DNA from: a bacterium
GTDB lineage: Bacteria > Electryoneota > RPQS01
DNA: 7,213 nt
Assembly: GCA_018814465.1 (NCBI GenBank)
Contig: JAHIZR010000494.1
Span: 1-7,213 of the forward strand
Direction of reading: 5' to 3'
The translations under genes and the position numbers were made by a program. The notes beneath the pieces are model-generated. The model did not search any database. It was not told where the DNA came from and worked only from the letters and a program-made list of their open reading frames with translations. Positions 1 through 5,484 of this stretch are shown here, in pieces. Every line of letters begins with the position of its first letter. The stretch's first letter is position 1.

Positions 1-2
1 CG

Positions 3-152
3 ATCTGCCCGACCTTCGTACTTGGCCCGAATATGGGCGCGCTGATCGAGTACCGCATGGACATGTCCGATGCTGAAGTCTTTGTAGACAAAGACGGCAA
101 GCTGCAGGACTCGCAAGCCACAATTGCTGCTGAGATGACGTTCTCGTTTTAA
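3..152 (+). CDS. 3' end of a probable outer-membrane beta-barrel protein (partial)
   Basis: The left edge cuts this gene. Forty-nine codons are open in this frame up to a TAA stop, while the other two forward frames hit stops early. The visible C-terminus has two beta-strand-like stretches around an acidic, turn-like segment (VDKDGKLQDS) and ends in alternating polar and hydrophobic residues finishing in Phe (AAEMTFSF). A terminal aromatic residue on an amphipathic strand is the known recognition signature of outer-membrane barrels handled by the BAM complex. That fits a porin or OmpA-like barrel in a Gram-negative-type cell, but the family cannot be named from 49 residues. It is followed by a strong palindrome at 207-240, so it is probably a separate transcription unit from the hdr operon. 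The reading frame is fairly secure; the barrel assignment is inference. Confidence 0.55.
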   Translation: MCPTFVLGPNMGALIEYRMDMSDAEVFVDKDGKLQDSQATIAAEMTFSF

Positions 153-206
153 CTGCATAGCGCTTTCGCAGTCTGCGATGTTTGGGAATCTTCTTATCGC
201 AGTAGC

Positions 207-240
207 AATAAGCCCTTAGAAAGTTTTCTAAGGGCTTATT
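207..240. terminator. Rho-independent terminator, possibly bidirectional
   Basis: Positions 207-222 and 225-240 are perfect 16-bp inverted repeats around a 2-nt centre; in RNA the innermost A-T pairs would open to form the loop. The stem has a GC core (AGCCCTTAG / CTAAGGGCT) flanked by A on the left and T on the right, and a T-rich tail follows (ttattcattcttt). It lies 55 nt after the stop of the upstream partial gene. The symmetry would also allow it to end transcripts from the minus strand, such as one from the ORF at 383-691. A weaker 6-bp stem (174-179 with 196-201) lies just upstream. Confidence 0.8.
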
Positions 241-337
241 CATTCTTTAACGGTAAAGGATTCAATTCTTATCCGTCAGTATTTCAGAATAAATCGATTT
301 AATCTGACAAAATCAGTAATATATGAAAATCAATTAC

Positions 338-366
338 TTGACAAATAAAATATTCTGTGATATATT
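338..366 (+). promoter_or_regulatory. Sigma-70-type promoter (TTGACA-N17-TATATT)
   Basis: The -35 hexamer TTGACA at 338-343 is a perfect match to the consensus. The -10 hexamer TATATT at 361-366 matches five of six positions, and the spacer is exactly 17 nt in an AT-rich context. The predicted transcription start is near 373. It points toward the hdr operon but lies about 450 nt before hdrC, so it would give a long untranslated leader, a separate small RNA, or both. A loose inverted pair (GTGA at 357-360, TCAC at 371-374) brackets the -10 element and could be an operator, but it is too short to claim. Confidence 0.6.
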
Positions 367-382
367 CTTTTCACGAACCCAA

Positions 383-691
383 TCATACCAAACTCAAAAA
401 ATACGCGCAAGCGCCAATTAATCCTTGATCAGATAGTCTGTTTGAATTCTCCGAGTCAGTGTACCTAAAGTCATACCATGGACATTGACCGATGGGTTGA
501 ACCGGAAACAGTTCTGCCTCCCCAATATTGAAAAGGAGATGCGATTCCCCCGCCCGATGCCTGCCTTTACAAGCCGCTATCGTGGTTTGTTCTTCGTATT
601 TCCCAATCCAATCCCCACTCGTACCGCAGGATTCAAACTTGCCTTGCCATTGCATTAATCTGCGAAGATACTTGTGCTTTTTGTTTTCCAT
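383..691 (-). CDS. Unrecognised 102-residue minus-strand ORF (doubtful)
   Basis: I do not recognise this protein. The frame is open for 102 codons from ATG at 691 to TGA at 383, with mixed, protein-like composition: a basic N-terminus, scattered Trp, Cys and His (four Cys, three Trp), and no membrane segment or signal peptide. In its favour, it is bounded by divergent hdrC and by a palindrome at 207-240 that could terminate it, and it does not overlap any recognised gene. Against it, the AAGG upstream of the ATG directly abuts the start instead of lying 5-9 nt away. I see no convincing minus-strand promoter, and a strong plus-strand promoter (338-366) would transcribe through it antisense. 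It could be a small accessory gene, a decayed gene, or a chance frame opposite a leader RNA. Confidence 0.25.
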   Translation of the reverse strand: MENKKHKYLRRLMQWQGKFESCGTSGDWIGKYEEQTTIAACKGRHRAGESHLLFNIGEAELFPVQPIGQCPWYDFRYTDSENSNRLSDQGLIGACAYFLSLV

Positions 692-711
692 CCTTCGGAT
701 GAATTATTTCG

Positions 712-739
712 TGGCATCATTAGTGAAAACATGATGCCA
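712..739. promoter_or_regulatory. 9-bp perfect inverted repeat, candidate operator or hairpin
   Basis: TGGCATCAT (712-720) and ATGATGCCA (731-739) are exact reverse complements separated by 10 nt, with a G-T pair possible just outside. The 28-nt site lies about 80 nt before the hdrC start and immediately upstream of the weak promoter candidate at 750-776. That is where a dimeric activator would bind; it could equally be an RNA hairpin in a transcript from the 338-366 promoter. No T-tract follows, so a terminator is unlikely. It does not match the FNR, Rex or CRP consensus as I know them. Confidence 0.4.
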
Positions 740-749
740 TTGATAGATA

Positions 750-776
750 TTGAGCTGTGATTTCAATAACTAAAAT
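750..776 (+). promoter_or_regulatory. Weak candidate proximal promoter for the hdr operon
   Basis: TTGAGC (750-755) and TAAAAT (771-776) resemble -35 and -10 hexamers (four and five of six matches), but the spacer is only 15 nt, so a regulator would probably be needed. A start near 783 would leave a leader of roughly 38 nt. An inverted repeat TATTGA-N9-TCAATA (748-753, 763-768) overlaps the elements and could be an operator. This is a suggestion from position and weak matches only. Confidence 0.22.
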
Positions 777-811
777 GCTGTCGGCAATAATCTACAGGTT
801 ATTCTGACCTC

Positions 812-816
812 GGAGG
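812..816 (+). promoter_or_regulatory. Shine-Dalgarno site of hdrC
   Basis: GGAGG lies 4 nt before the ATG at 821 and fixes that start as the first codon of the operon. It is the strongest ribosome-binding site in the window, as expected for the leading gene of a translationally coupled operon. Confidence 0.8.
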
Positions 817-820
817 ACCA

Positions 821-1420
821 ATGCCCGCACCCCCTGCAAAGACGGATCCTCGTGCCATCCGGCGTGAAGTCGATCTGTGGACGGCTTTCTGGGATCAAGT
901 GAACTATATCCCGGATGGTCACAAACTCAAAGGCTGCATTCAGTGCGGCACCTGCACTGGAAGCTGTCCGGTGTCCTATGCGATGGACATCACCCCGCGC
1001 GAGGTGGTCGCCCTGTTCCGGGCCGGTCACCTTGAAGAGATTCTGAATAGCCGCACCATTTGGCTGTGCGCTTCGTGCTATTCGTGTACGGTTCGCTGTC
1101 CCTCGGGAATCCGGGTCACGGATACGCTGTATGCGCTTAAGCGGCTGGCGATTGAAAAAAATATCTATCCTAAAAATTTCCCGGTATACGCCTTGTCGAA
1201 GCTGTTCATTGAGAACATCTACAAGTACGGCCGGAATTTCGAGACTGGATTGGGAGCGCGTTACCTTTTAAAAACTTCACCGGGTGGTCTTTTCAAGAGT
1301 GCCGGTTTCGGTATGAAGATGTTCAGCAAAGGCCGTTTGCCGGTCAAGCCGGAAAGGATTAAGCGGATCCATGAAGTGCGGGCGATTATCGACAAAGCCA
1401 AGCAGTTAGGGGGCGCATAA
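821..1420 (+). CDS. hdrC: Heterodisulfide reductase subunit C-like protein (HdrC)
   Basis: HdrC is the small soluble ferredoxin subunit that carries electrons from the HdrA flavin to the catalytic HdrB subunit. At 199 residues it has the usual family length. Two cubane [4Fe-4S] motifs are visible: CIQCGTCTGSCP (Cys39, 42, 45, 49) and CASCYSCTVRCP (Cys83, 86, 89, 93), with the alpha-helical DITPREVVALFRAG stretch between them that is typical of HdrC. The C-terminal third is basic and has no further cysteines. There is no transmembrane segment, so it is not the membrane type (HdrE, QmoC or DsrM-like). The start is supported by GGAGG at 812-816. Its TAA stop shares one base with the hdrB start (TAATG), so the two are translationally coupled. 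Family assignment is firm; the cellular partner is inferred from the neighbours. Confidence 0.94.
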   Translation: MPAPPAKTDPRAIRREVDLWTAFWDQVNYIPDGHKLKGCIQCGTCTGSCPVSYAMDITPREVVALFRAGHLEEILNSRTIWLCASCYSCTVRCPSGIRVTDTLYALKRLAIEKNIYPKNFPVYALSKLFIENIYKYGRNFETGLGARYLLKTSPGGLFKSAGFGMKMFSKGRLPVKPERIKRIHEVRAIIDKAKQLGGA

Positions 1421-2307
1421 TGGAATTTGCCTATTACACCGGCTGCAGCCTCGACAGCACCGCCAAACCCTACGATCAGTCCTGCCGCGAGGTCTTTAAG
1501 GTTCTTGATATCGGCTTAAAAGATATCGATGATTGGAATTGCTGCGGCGCAACCATGTATATGTCGGTTGACAATCTGGTTGCCTACTCGGTCAGCGCGC
1601 GCAATCTGGCGATCGCCAAGCAGAGCGGTTGCAAGGAAATCTGCGCGCCGTGCAGCAGCTGCTACACGATTCTTCAGAAGACAAACAAGTATGTCGAGTG
1701 GGATCCTTATGCCCGTTCGATGATTAATGAGGCATTGTCCGCGGCGAATCTATCTTATCCCGAGACAATCAAGGTTCGGCATCCGCTGGATATCCTGGTC
1801 AATGATATTGGTATCGAAGAAATAGTACGGAAGTCGCCCTATCGCCTGGACGGTATCAAGGTTGCTCCCTACTATGGCTGCCAGATCGTGCGTCCGGAAC
1901 CGATGTTTGATGACATGGACAATCCCACGACAATGGATCGTCTGCTTACTGCTTTGGGCGCTGAGGTTGTCGATTATCCGGCGAAGGTTCGATGCTGCGG
2001 CGGTATGTTGATGACAACCTATACCGATGTCGCGTTGAACCTGAACAACGACATTATTTCGTCGGCGGTGGAAGCCGGCGCCGAAGTTATCGCGACGCTG
2101 TGCCCGCTGTGCCAAATGAACGTTGAATCCTACCAATCTCAGATAAATTCCAAGTACGGAACGAATCACAACATGCCAACCGCTTTCTTCACTCAGCTTG
2201 TCGGTCTGGCGCTCGGCATCAATCCCAAACTCTTGGGATTGGACACCATGCTGATTCCGGTTCCGTCGCGGCGCGTGAAGGCTAACGGGGAAGGAGTGAC
2301 GGTATGA
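1420..2307 (+). CDS. hdrB: Heterodisulfide reductase subunit B-like protein (HdrB)
   Basis: HdrB is the catalytic disulfide-reducing subunit; in methanogens it cleaves CoM-S-S-CoB on two non-cubane [4Fe-4S] clusters. This 295-residue protein has the full family length and both CCG domains. The first has Cys9, the Cys41-Cys42-Gly pair, and Cys78 and Cys81 in CAPCSSCY (Cys75 is extra). The second has Cys154 in YYGCQIVRP, Cys192-Cys193-Gly-Gly, and Cys228 and Cys231 in CPLCQMN. Every expected ligand is present, so an active enzyme is likely. In a bacterium the substrate is probably not the methanogen heterodisulfide; another disulfide or persulfide, or a protein thiol pair, is possible. A G-rich Shine-Dalgarno stretch lies in the end of hdrC, and the stop overlaps the next start as ATGA. 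Confidence 0.95.
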   Translation: MEFAYYTGCSLDSTAKPYDQSCREVFKVLDIGLKDIDDWNCCGATMYMSVDNLVAYSVSARNLAIAKQSGCKEICAPCSSCYTILQKTNKYVEWDPYARSMINEALSAANLSYPETIKVRHPLDILVNDIGIEEIVRKSPYRLDGIKVAPYYGCQIVRPEPMFDDMDNPTTMDRLLTALGAEVVDYPAKVRCCGGMLMTTYTDVALNLNNDIISSAVEAGAEVIATLCPLCQMNVESYQSQINSKYGTNHNMPTAFFTQLVGLALGINPKLLGLDTMLIPVPSRRVKANGEGVTV

Positions 2308-3197
2308 GCGGGTCCAATACCAATGGCGGAGTTCCCTGCCGGGTAGGCCTGTATATCTGTCATTGCGGAACGAACATCAGCAAGATGGTTGATGTCGTGA
2401 AGCTGGCGGAGATACTGAAAGAGTTCCCGAATGTCGTGGTTTCCAAGCACTATCGTTTCATGTGTTCGGAGCCGGGTCAGGATATCATTATCAAGGATAT
2501 CAAGGAAAACAAGCTTGACCGCGTGGTCGTTGCGGCCTGTAGCCCCCTGATGCATGAACCGACTTTCCGCAAAGCCTGCGAACGCGCTGGATTGAATCGC
2601 TACTACTTTGAGATGGTGAATGTCCGTGAGCAGGTCAGTTGGGTTTCCACCGATTATGAACAGGCGACGAATAAAGCCCATGACTTGATCAAGGGCGCGC
2701 TGGCTCGTGTGGTCTATCAGAAGCCGCTGGAAATGCGCAAGGTCTCCATCAAGAAGAAGACCATGGTTATCGGGGGCGGTATCGCGGGGATCGAGGCTGC
2801 GTTACAGTTGGCGGATTCCGGTTTCGATGTTGTCATGGTGGAACGCGAAGACTCCATCGGCGGTCACATGGCCAATTTCGACAAGACCTTCCCGACGCTT
2901 GATTGTGCGGCTTGCATTCTAACGCCGAAGATGGTTTCCGTTGGGCAACATCCACGCATCAAGCTGATGACTTGGGCGGAAGTGGAGAGTGTCGAAGGTT
3001 ATGTCGGCAACTTCAATGTGAAAGTCCGCAAGAAAGCCCGCTATGTCGATACCGAGGTTTGTAATGGCTGCGGCGCCTGCTATGAGGCATGTCCGAGCCG
3101 TCCCTATCCGAAATATCGCAAGCTGATCGGAGGACGAGAAGTCCTCAATACCGGTGAAGTGCTGGCGAATCCGAAAGCAACCGCAACCGATCAATAG
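2304..3197 (+). CDS. hdrA: HdrA N-terminal half: cluster domain plus FAD Rossmann part (split HdrA)
   Basis: HdrA is the flavin subunit that bifurcates electrons. This 297-residue protein corresponds only to its first half; whole HdrA is usually about 650 residues. Residues 1-145 match the N-terminal domain, with CHCGTN (Cys19, Cys21), MCSEPGQ (Cys54) and ACSPLMHEPTF (Cys79), followed by the conserved NVREQVSWV. An FAD-binding GGGIAG motif is at 157-162, and LDCAACILTPKM (Cys201, Cys204) follows. One [4Fe-4S] motif, CNGCGACYEACP (Cys253, 256, 259, 263), is the first cluster of the ferredoxin domain inserted in HdrA. The protein then ends in about 34 residues unlike the usual HdrA continuation. 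AAGGAG at 2291-2296, 7 nt before the ATG, supports the start, which overlaps the hdrB stop (ATGA). The missing half is the next gene, so the two must work as partners. Confidence 0.92.
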   Translation: MSGSNTNGGVPCRVGLYICHCGTNISKMVDVVKLAEILKEFPNVVVSKHYRFMCSEPGQDIIIKDIKENKLDRVVVAACSPLMHEPTFRKACERAGLNRYYFEMVNVREQVSWVSTDYEQATNKAHDLIKGALARVVYQKPLEMRKVSIKKKTMVIGGGIAGIEAALQLADSGFDVVMVEREDSIGGHMANFDKTFPTLDCAACILTPKMVSVGQHPRIKLMTWAEVESVEGYVGNFNVKVRKKARYVDTEVCNGCGACYEACPSRPYPKYRKLIGGREVLNTGEVLANPKATATDQ

Positions 3198-3212
3198 CCC
3201 GCTTTGCGGTTC

Positions 3213-3217
3213 AGGAG
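3213..3217 (+). promoter_or_regulatory. Shine-Dalgarno site of the second HdrA-type gene
   Basis: AGGAG sits 6 nt before the ATG at 3224, within the 26-nt gap after the TAG stop of the HdrA N-terminal gene. A dedicated ribosome-binding site shows that the HdrA split is a genuine gene boundary and not a frameshift. Confidence 0.8.
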
Positions 3218-3223
3218 AAAAAA

Positions 3224-4993
3224 ATGTCGAAAAAGATTACGATAAAAATTGACGGAAAGCCGGTCGAAGTCGAAGCGGGATCCTATCTGCTTGCGGCAAT
3301 CGAATCACTGGGAATCGAAGTCCCGGCTGCCTGCCGTTACCCCTTCCTTCCGCCGCGACCGGTTTGCAAGCTCTGTTCCGTCGAAGTTTCCCTGTCTGGC
3401 GGCGAAGCGAAGATCGTCGAGTCGTGCAGTTACGAATGCGTCGAGGGCATGGACGTCCGCACGAATACTCCGGCTGTATTGGAAGCGCGCAAAAAGGCGC
3501 TGGCTAACATGGTTAATCGCTGTGCCGAGAACAACCTGCTGAAGGATATCGCAGGTCAAATGGGCATAGCTGACGAGATTAAGTTCGGTAAAGAGCTTTG
3601 CACCTGCATTTACTGCAAGCTCTGTATTCGTGTCTGCGATGAGCTGGTTGGCGCGAACGCCCTGTCTTTCAAGAAGGGCAAAGTGAAAGAGGAGGAAGGC
3701 GAATCCACGCCCATCGTGCTGGATGAGAGCAAGTGCATTCTATGCGGTGCCTGCGCGGAAGTCTGCCCGACGAATCACCTGCGGATTGAAGAAGAGCATG
3801 ATCGCAAGCTCGTGCATCATGATATGGAATTGGGCCCCAATTCAGCGATTTCGCTTTCCTTCCGCCAAGCAGTGCCGAATGTGCCGCGGATCCACGCCGA
3901 AGACTGCATTCATTTCAGACTGGGCGGCTGCAGGGTCTGTTCGGAAGTCTGTCCGAAAGACTGCATCCACTACGACGATCAGGACGTCATCGAGGAATTC
4001 GAAGTCGGCACGATTATCACCGCGACGGGATTCCAGGATTTCGATCCGACTCCGATGAAGCAGTACGGCTACGGCAAATTGCCGAACGTCATCTCCGCGC
4101 TTGAATTCGAGAAAATGAATAACGCTGCCAGTCCCACCAACGGAAGAATCGTGCTGGAAGACGGCACGGAACCGCGCGCGATCGCAATTCTGCATTGTAT
4201 CGGAAGTCGTGATGAAAACTATCATCCTTACTGCAGCCGCGTTTGCTGCATGTATGCCGCGAAATTCGCGCACCTCGTCAAGGAAAAGACGACCGCGGAA
4301 GTCTATCAGTGCTACATCGATATGCGCTGCTTCGGCAAGGGCTACGAGGAATTCTATAAGCGGATTCTGGATGAAGGCGTTACCGTTATTCGCGGTAAGG
4401 CTGCTGAAGTGATTCCGGCGCGCTATCATCGCGAAGAAGAAGGGAAGCTTCTGGTCTGCGTTGAAGACACGCTCATCAGCAAGTTCCGCGAAATTCCCGT
4501 AGATATGGTTGTCTTATGTACGGCGCTGGAGGCACATGACAATGCTTCCGAGTTTGGACGCAAACTGAATATCTCGACTGGCGCTGACGGCTGGTTTATT
4601 GAAGCGCACCCGAAACTGGGTCCGGTTTCAACGACAACGGATGGAGTTTTCTTAGCCGGTGTCTGTCAGAGCCCGAAGGATATTCCCGACACCGTCGCGC
4701 AAGCCGGCGCCGCCGCGGCGCAAGCGATGAAGCTGATGAATGTCGGCGAAGTGCAGATGGACGGAGCCTACGCGGAAATTCATCAGGAATTCTGCTCCGG
4801 CTGTAAGATCTGCAACGGATTGTGTCCTTATAATGCGATCACCTTTGAAGAGGACAAGAAAGTCAGCTATGTCAATCCCGCGCTCTGCAAAGCCTGCGGA
4901 ACCTGCGTGGCGGCTTGTCCGAGCGGCGCTATCGAAGCCCGTCACTTCACGGATGAACAGATCTACGCGCAAATTGAAGGAATCCTGTCATGA
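3224..4993 (+). CDS. NuoG-like iron-sulfur module fused to HdrA C-terminal half
   Basis: This 589-residue protein joins two modules. Residues 1-75 are a plant-type [2Fe-2S] ferredoxin fold (Cys37, Cys48, Cys51, Cys68), as at the N-terminus of NuoG, HoxU and Fe-only hydrogenases. Around 95-110, where NuoG has a His-Cys cluster, only Cys100 remains. Two [4Fe-4S] motifs follow (Cys128, 131, 134, 138; Cys171, 174, 177, 181). From about 200 the sequence is HdrA: FRQAVPNVP, a cluster motif with Cys228, 236, 239, 243, ATGF at 267-270, CIGSRD and YCSRVCCMYAAK (Cys325-342), and the flavin-site segment GVFLAGVCQSPKDIPDTVAQ (475-494). The C-terminal ferredoxin domain has Cys524-534 and Cys555-565. The HdrA part should complete the FAD site with the preceding protein and pass electrons from MvhD; the NuoG-like part could dock another donor or acceptor. 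Its stop overlaps mvhD (ATGA). Confidence 0.92.
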   Translation: MSKKITIKIDGKPVEVEAGSYLLAAIESLGIEVPAACRYPFLPPRPVCKLCSVEVSLSGGEAKIVESCSYECVEGMDVRTNTPAVLEARKKALANMVNRCAENNLLKDIAGQMGIADEIKFGKELCTCIYCKLCIRVCDELVGANALSFKKGKVKEEEGESTPIVLDESKCILCGACAEVCPTNHLRIEEEHDRKLVHHDMELGPNSAISLSFRQAVPNVPRIHAEDCIHFRLGGCRVCSEVCPKDCIHYDDQDVIEEFEVGTIITATGFQDFDPTPMKQYGYGKLPNVISALEFEKMNNAASPTNGRIVLEDGTEPRAIAILHCIGSRDENYHPYCSRVCCMYAAKFAHLVKEKTTAEVYQCYIDMRCFGKGYEEFYKRILDEGVTVIRGKAAEVIPARYHREEEGKLLVCVEDTLISKFREIPVDMVVLCTALEAHDNASEFGRKLNISTGADGWFIEAHPKLGPVSTTTDGVFLAGVCQSPKDIPDTVAQAGAAAAQAMKLMNVGEVQMDGAYAEIHQEFCSGCKICNGLCPYNAITFEEDKKVSYVNPALCKACGTCVAACPSGAIEARHFTDEQIYAQIEGILS

Positions 4994-5454
4994 GTTTTGA
5001 ACCAAGAATTTTAGGCTTTCTCTGCAATTGGTGCAGCTATACCGGCGCGGATCTGGCGGGGACGGCTCGCATGAAGTACCCGCCCAACATGCGTGGTATC
5101 CGTGTCATGTGCAGCGGTCGCGTCGATCCCGGCTTCATTTTCGATGCCTTCCGCAATGGCGCCGACGGCGTACTGATTTGCGGCTGTCATCCCGGCGATT
5201 GCCACTATGCGGAAGGCAACTATAAATGCGCGCGCCGCATTCCGCTGACGCAAAGAATGCTGAAAGACCTGGGTATCGATCCCAAGCGGCTTCGCTTGGA
5301 ATGGGTATCCGCGTCGGAAGGTCAGCGCTTTCAGGAAGTTGTTACGGAATTCACCGAGCAGTTGCGCGAGCTGGGACCGCTGAAACTGCATGATATTAAT
5401 TTTGATCCAGCTCATCCCGATCCGGAATCTCTGGAAGGTGTTGAGCATGCATAA
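4990..5454 (+). CDS. mvhD: MvhD-type [2Fe-2S] subunit linking hydrogenase to HdrA
   Basis: MvhD carries one [2Fe-2S] cluster and connects the [NiFe] hydrogenase MvhAG (or a formate dehydrogenase) to the C-terminal ferredoxin domain of HdrA. The 154-residue protein is close to the family length of about 140. The diagnostic cysteines are all present in order: CNWC (Cys12, Cys15), VMCSGR (Cys41), CGCHPGDCHY (Cys64, Cys66, Cys71) and Cys80 in NYKC. There is no signal peptide or membrane segment. It starts inside the stop of the preceding gene (ATGA), which suggests coupled, stoichiometric synthesis with the HdrA C-terminal polypeptide it should bind. The last 30 residues are acidic and Pro-rich and probably poorly ordered. 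Its presence between hdrA and mvhG is the classic arrangement and leaves little doubt about function. Confidence 0.95.
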   Translation: MSFEPRILGFLCNWCSYTGADLAGTARMKYPPNMRGIRVMCSGRVDPGFIFDAFRNGADGVLICGCHPGDCHYAEGNYKCARRIPLTQRMLKDLGIDPKRLRLEWVSASEGQRFQEVVTEFTEQLRELGPLKLHDINFDPAHPDPESLEGVEHA

Positions 5455-5474
5455 ACCAAGTAGCATGCTGCGAT

Positions 5475-5478
5475 AGGA
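5475..5478 (+). promoter_or_regulatory. Shine-Dalgarno site of mvhG
   Basis: AGGA lies 6 nt before the ATG at 5485. The 30-nt gap between mvhD and mvhG also contains two copies of AGCATGC (5444-5450 and 5462-5468), the first overlapping the end of mvhD. GCATGC is self-complementary, so a 6-bp hairpin just ahead of this site is possible. Confidence 0.6.
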
Positions 5479-5484
5479 AACAAG

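Larger units (their letters stand above)
241..820. other. Intergenic/leader region before the hdr operon
   Basis: This stretch has no confidently recognised gene. The first part (about 241-400) is very AT-rich and contains the best promoter of the window. The middle (about 400-690) has a more balanced base composition and holds a minus-strand open frame that reads like protein but is not recognised. The last part (about 700-820) holds an inverted repeat, a weak promoter candidate and the hdrC ribosome-binding site. I saw no tRNA, no rRNA fragment, no CRISPR-like repeats and no insertion-sequence ends. Confidence 0.6.

Noticed and set aside
357..375. Rex- or CRP-like operator over the -10 element (TGTGA ... 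TCACG)
   Set aside because: The half-sites are only 4-5 bp and spaced 10 nt apart, unlike the 6-nt spacing in the Rex and CRP consensus. This is too weak to call.
539..658. Plus-strand 39-codon frame starting at an ATG just after AGGAG
   Set aside because: The AGGAG directly abuts the ATG, which is too close for normal initiation. The peptide is short and Pro-rich and resembles nothing I know. It could be a leader peptide, but there is no supporting evidence.
528..734. Plus-strand 68-codon ORF in the leader, read from a TTG start
   Set aside because: No ribosome-binding site precedes the TTG at 528, the composition is rich in Pro and Cys without a motif, and it mirrors the more protein-like minus-strand frame. 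It is probably a chance frame.
241..820. CRISPR array, tRNA, insertion sequence ends or sigma-54 promoter in the intergenic region
   Set aside because: I looked for regular repeats, cloverleaf-like stems, terminal inverted repeats with duplications, and GG-N10-GC spacing, and found none that held up.
2193..2681. Minus-strand 162-codon ORF and other long antisense frames over the hdr/mvh genes
   Set aside because: They lie opposite genes with complete, motif-bearing frames, have His/Arg/Ile-rich shadow composition and no ribosome-binding site logic. They are codon-bias shadows.
3195..3226. HdrA split explained as a sequencing frameshift or nonsense mutation
   Set aside because: The first protein ends in a non-HdrA tail, the gap contains a good AGGAG site, and the second protein begins with an intact [2Fe-2S] domain that is not part of HdrA. 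A single-base error cannot produce this.
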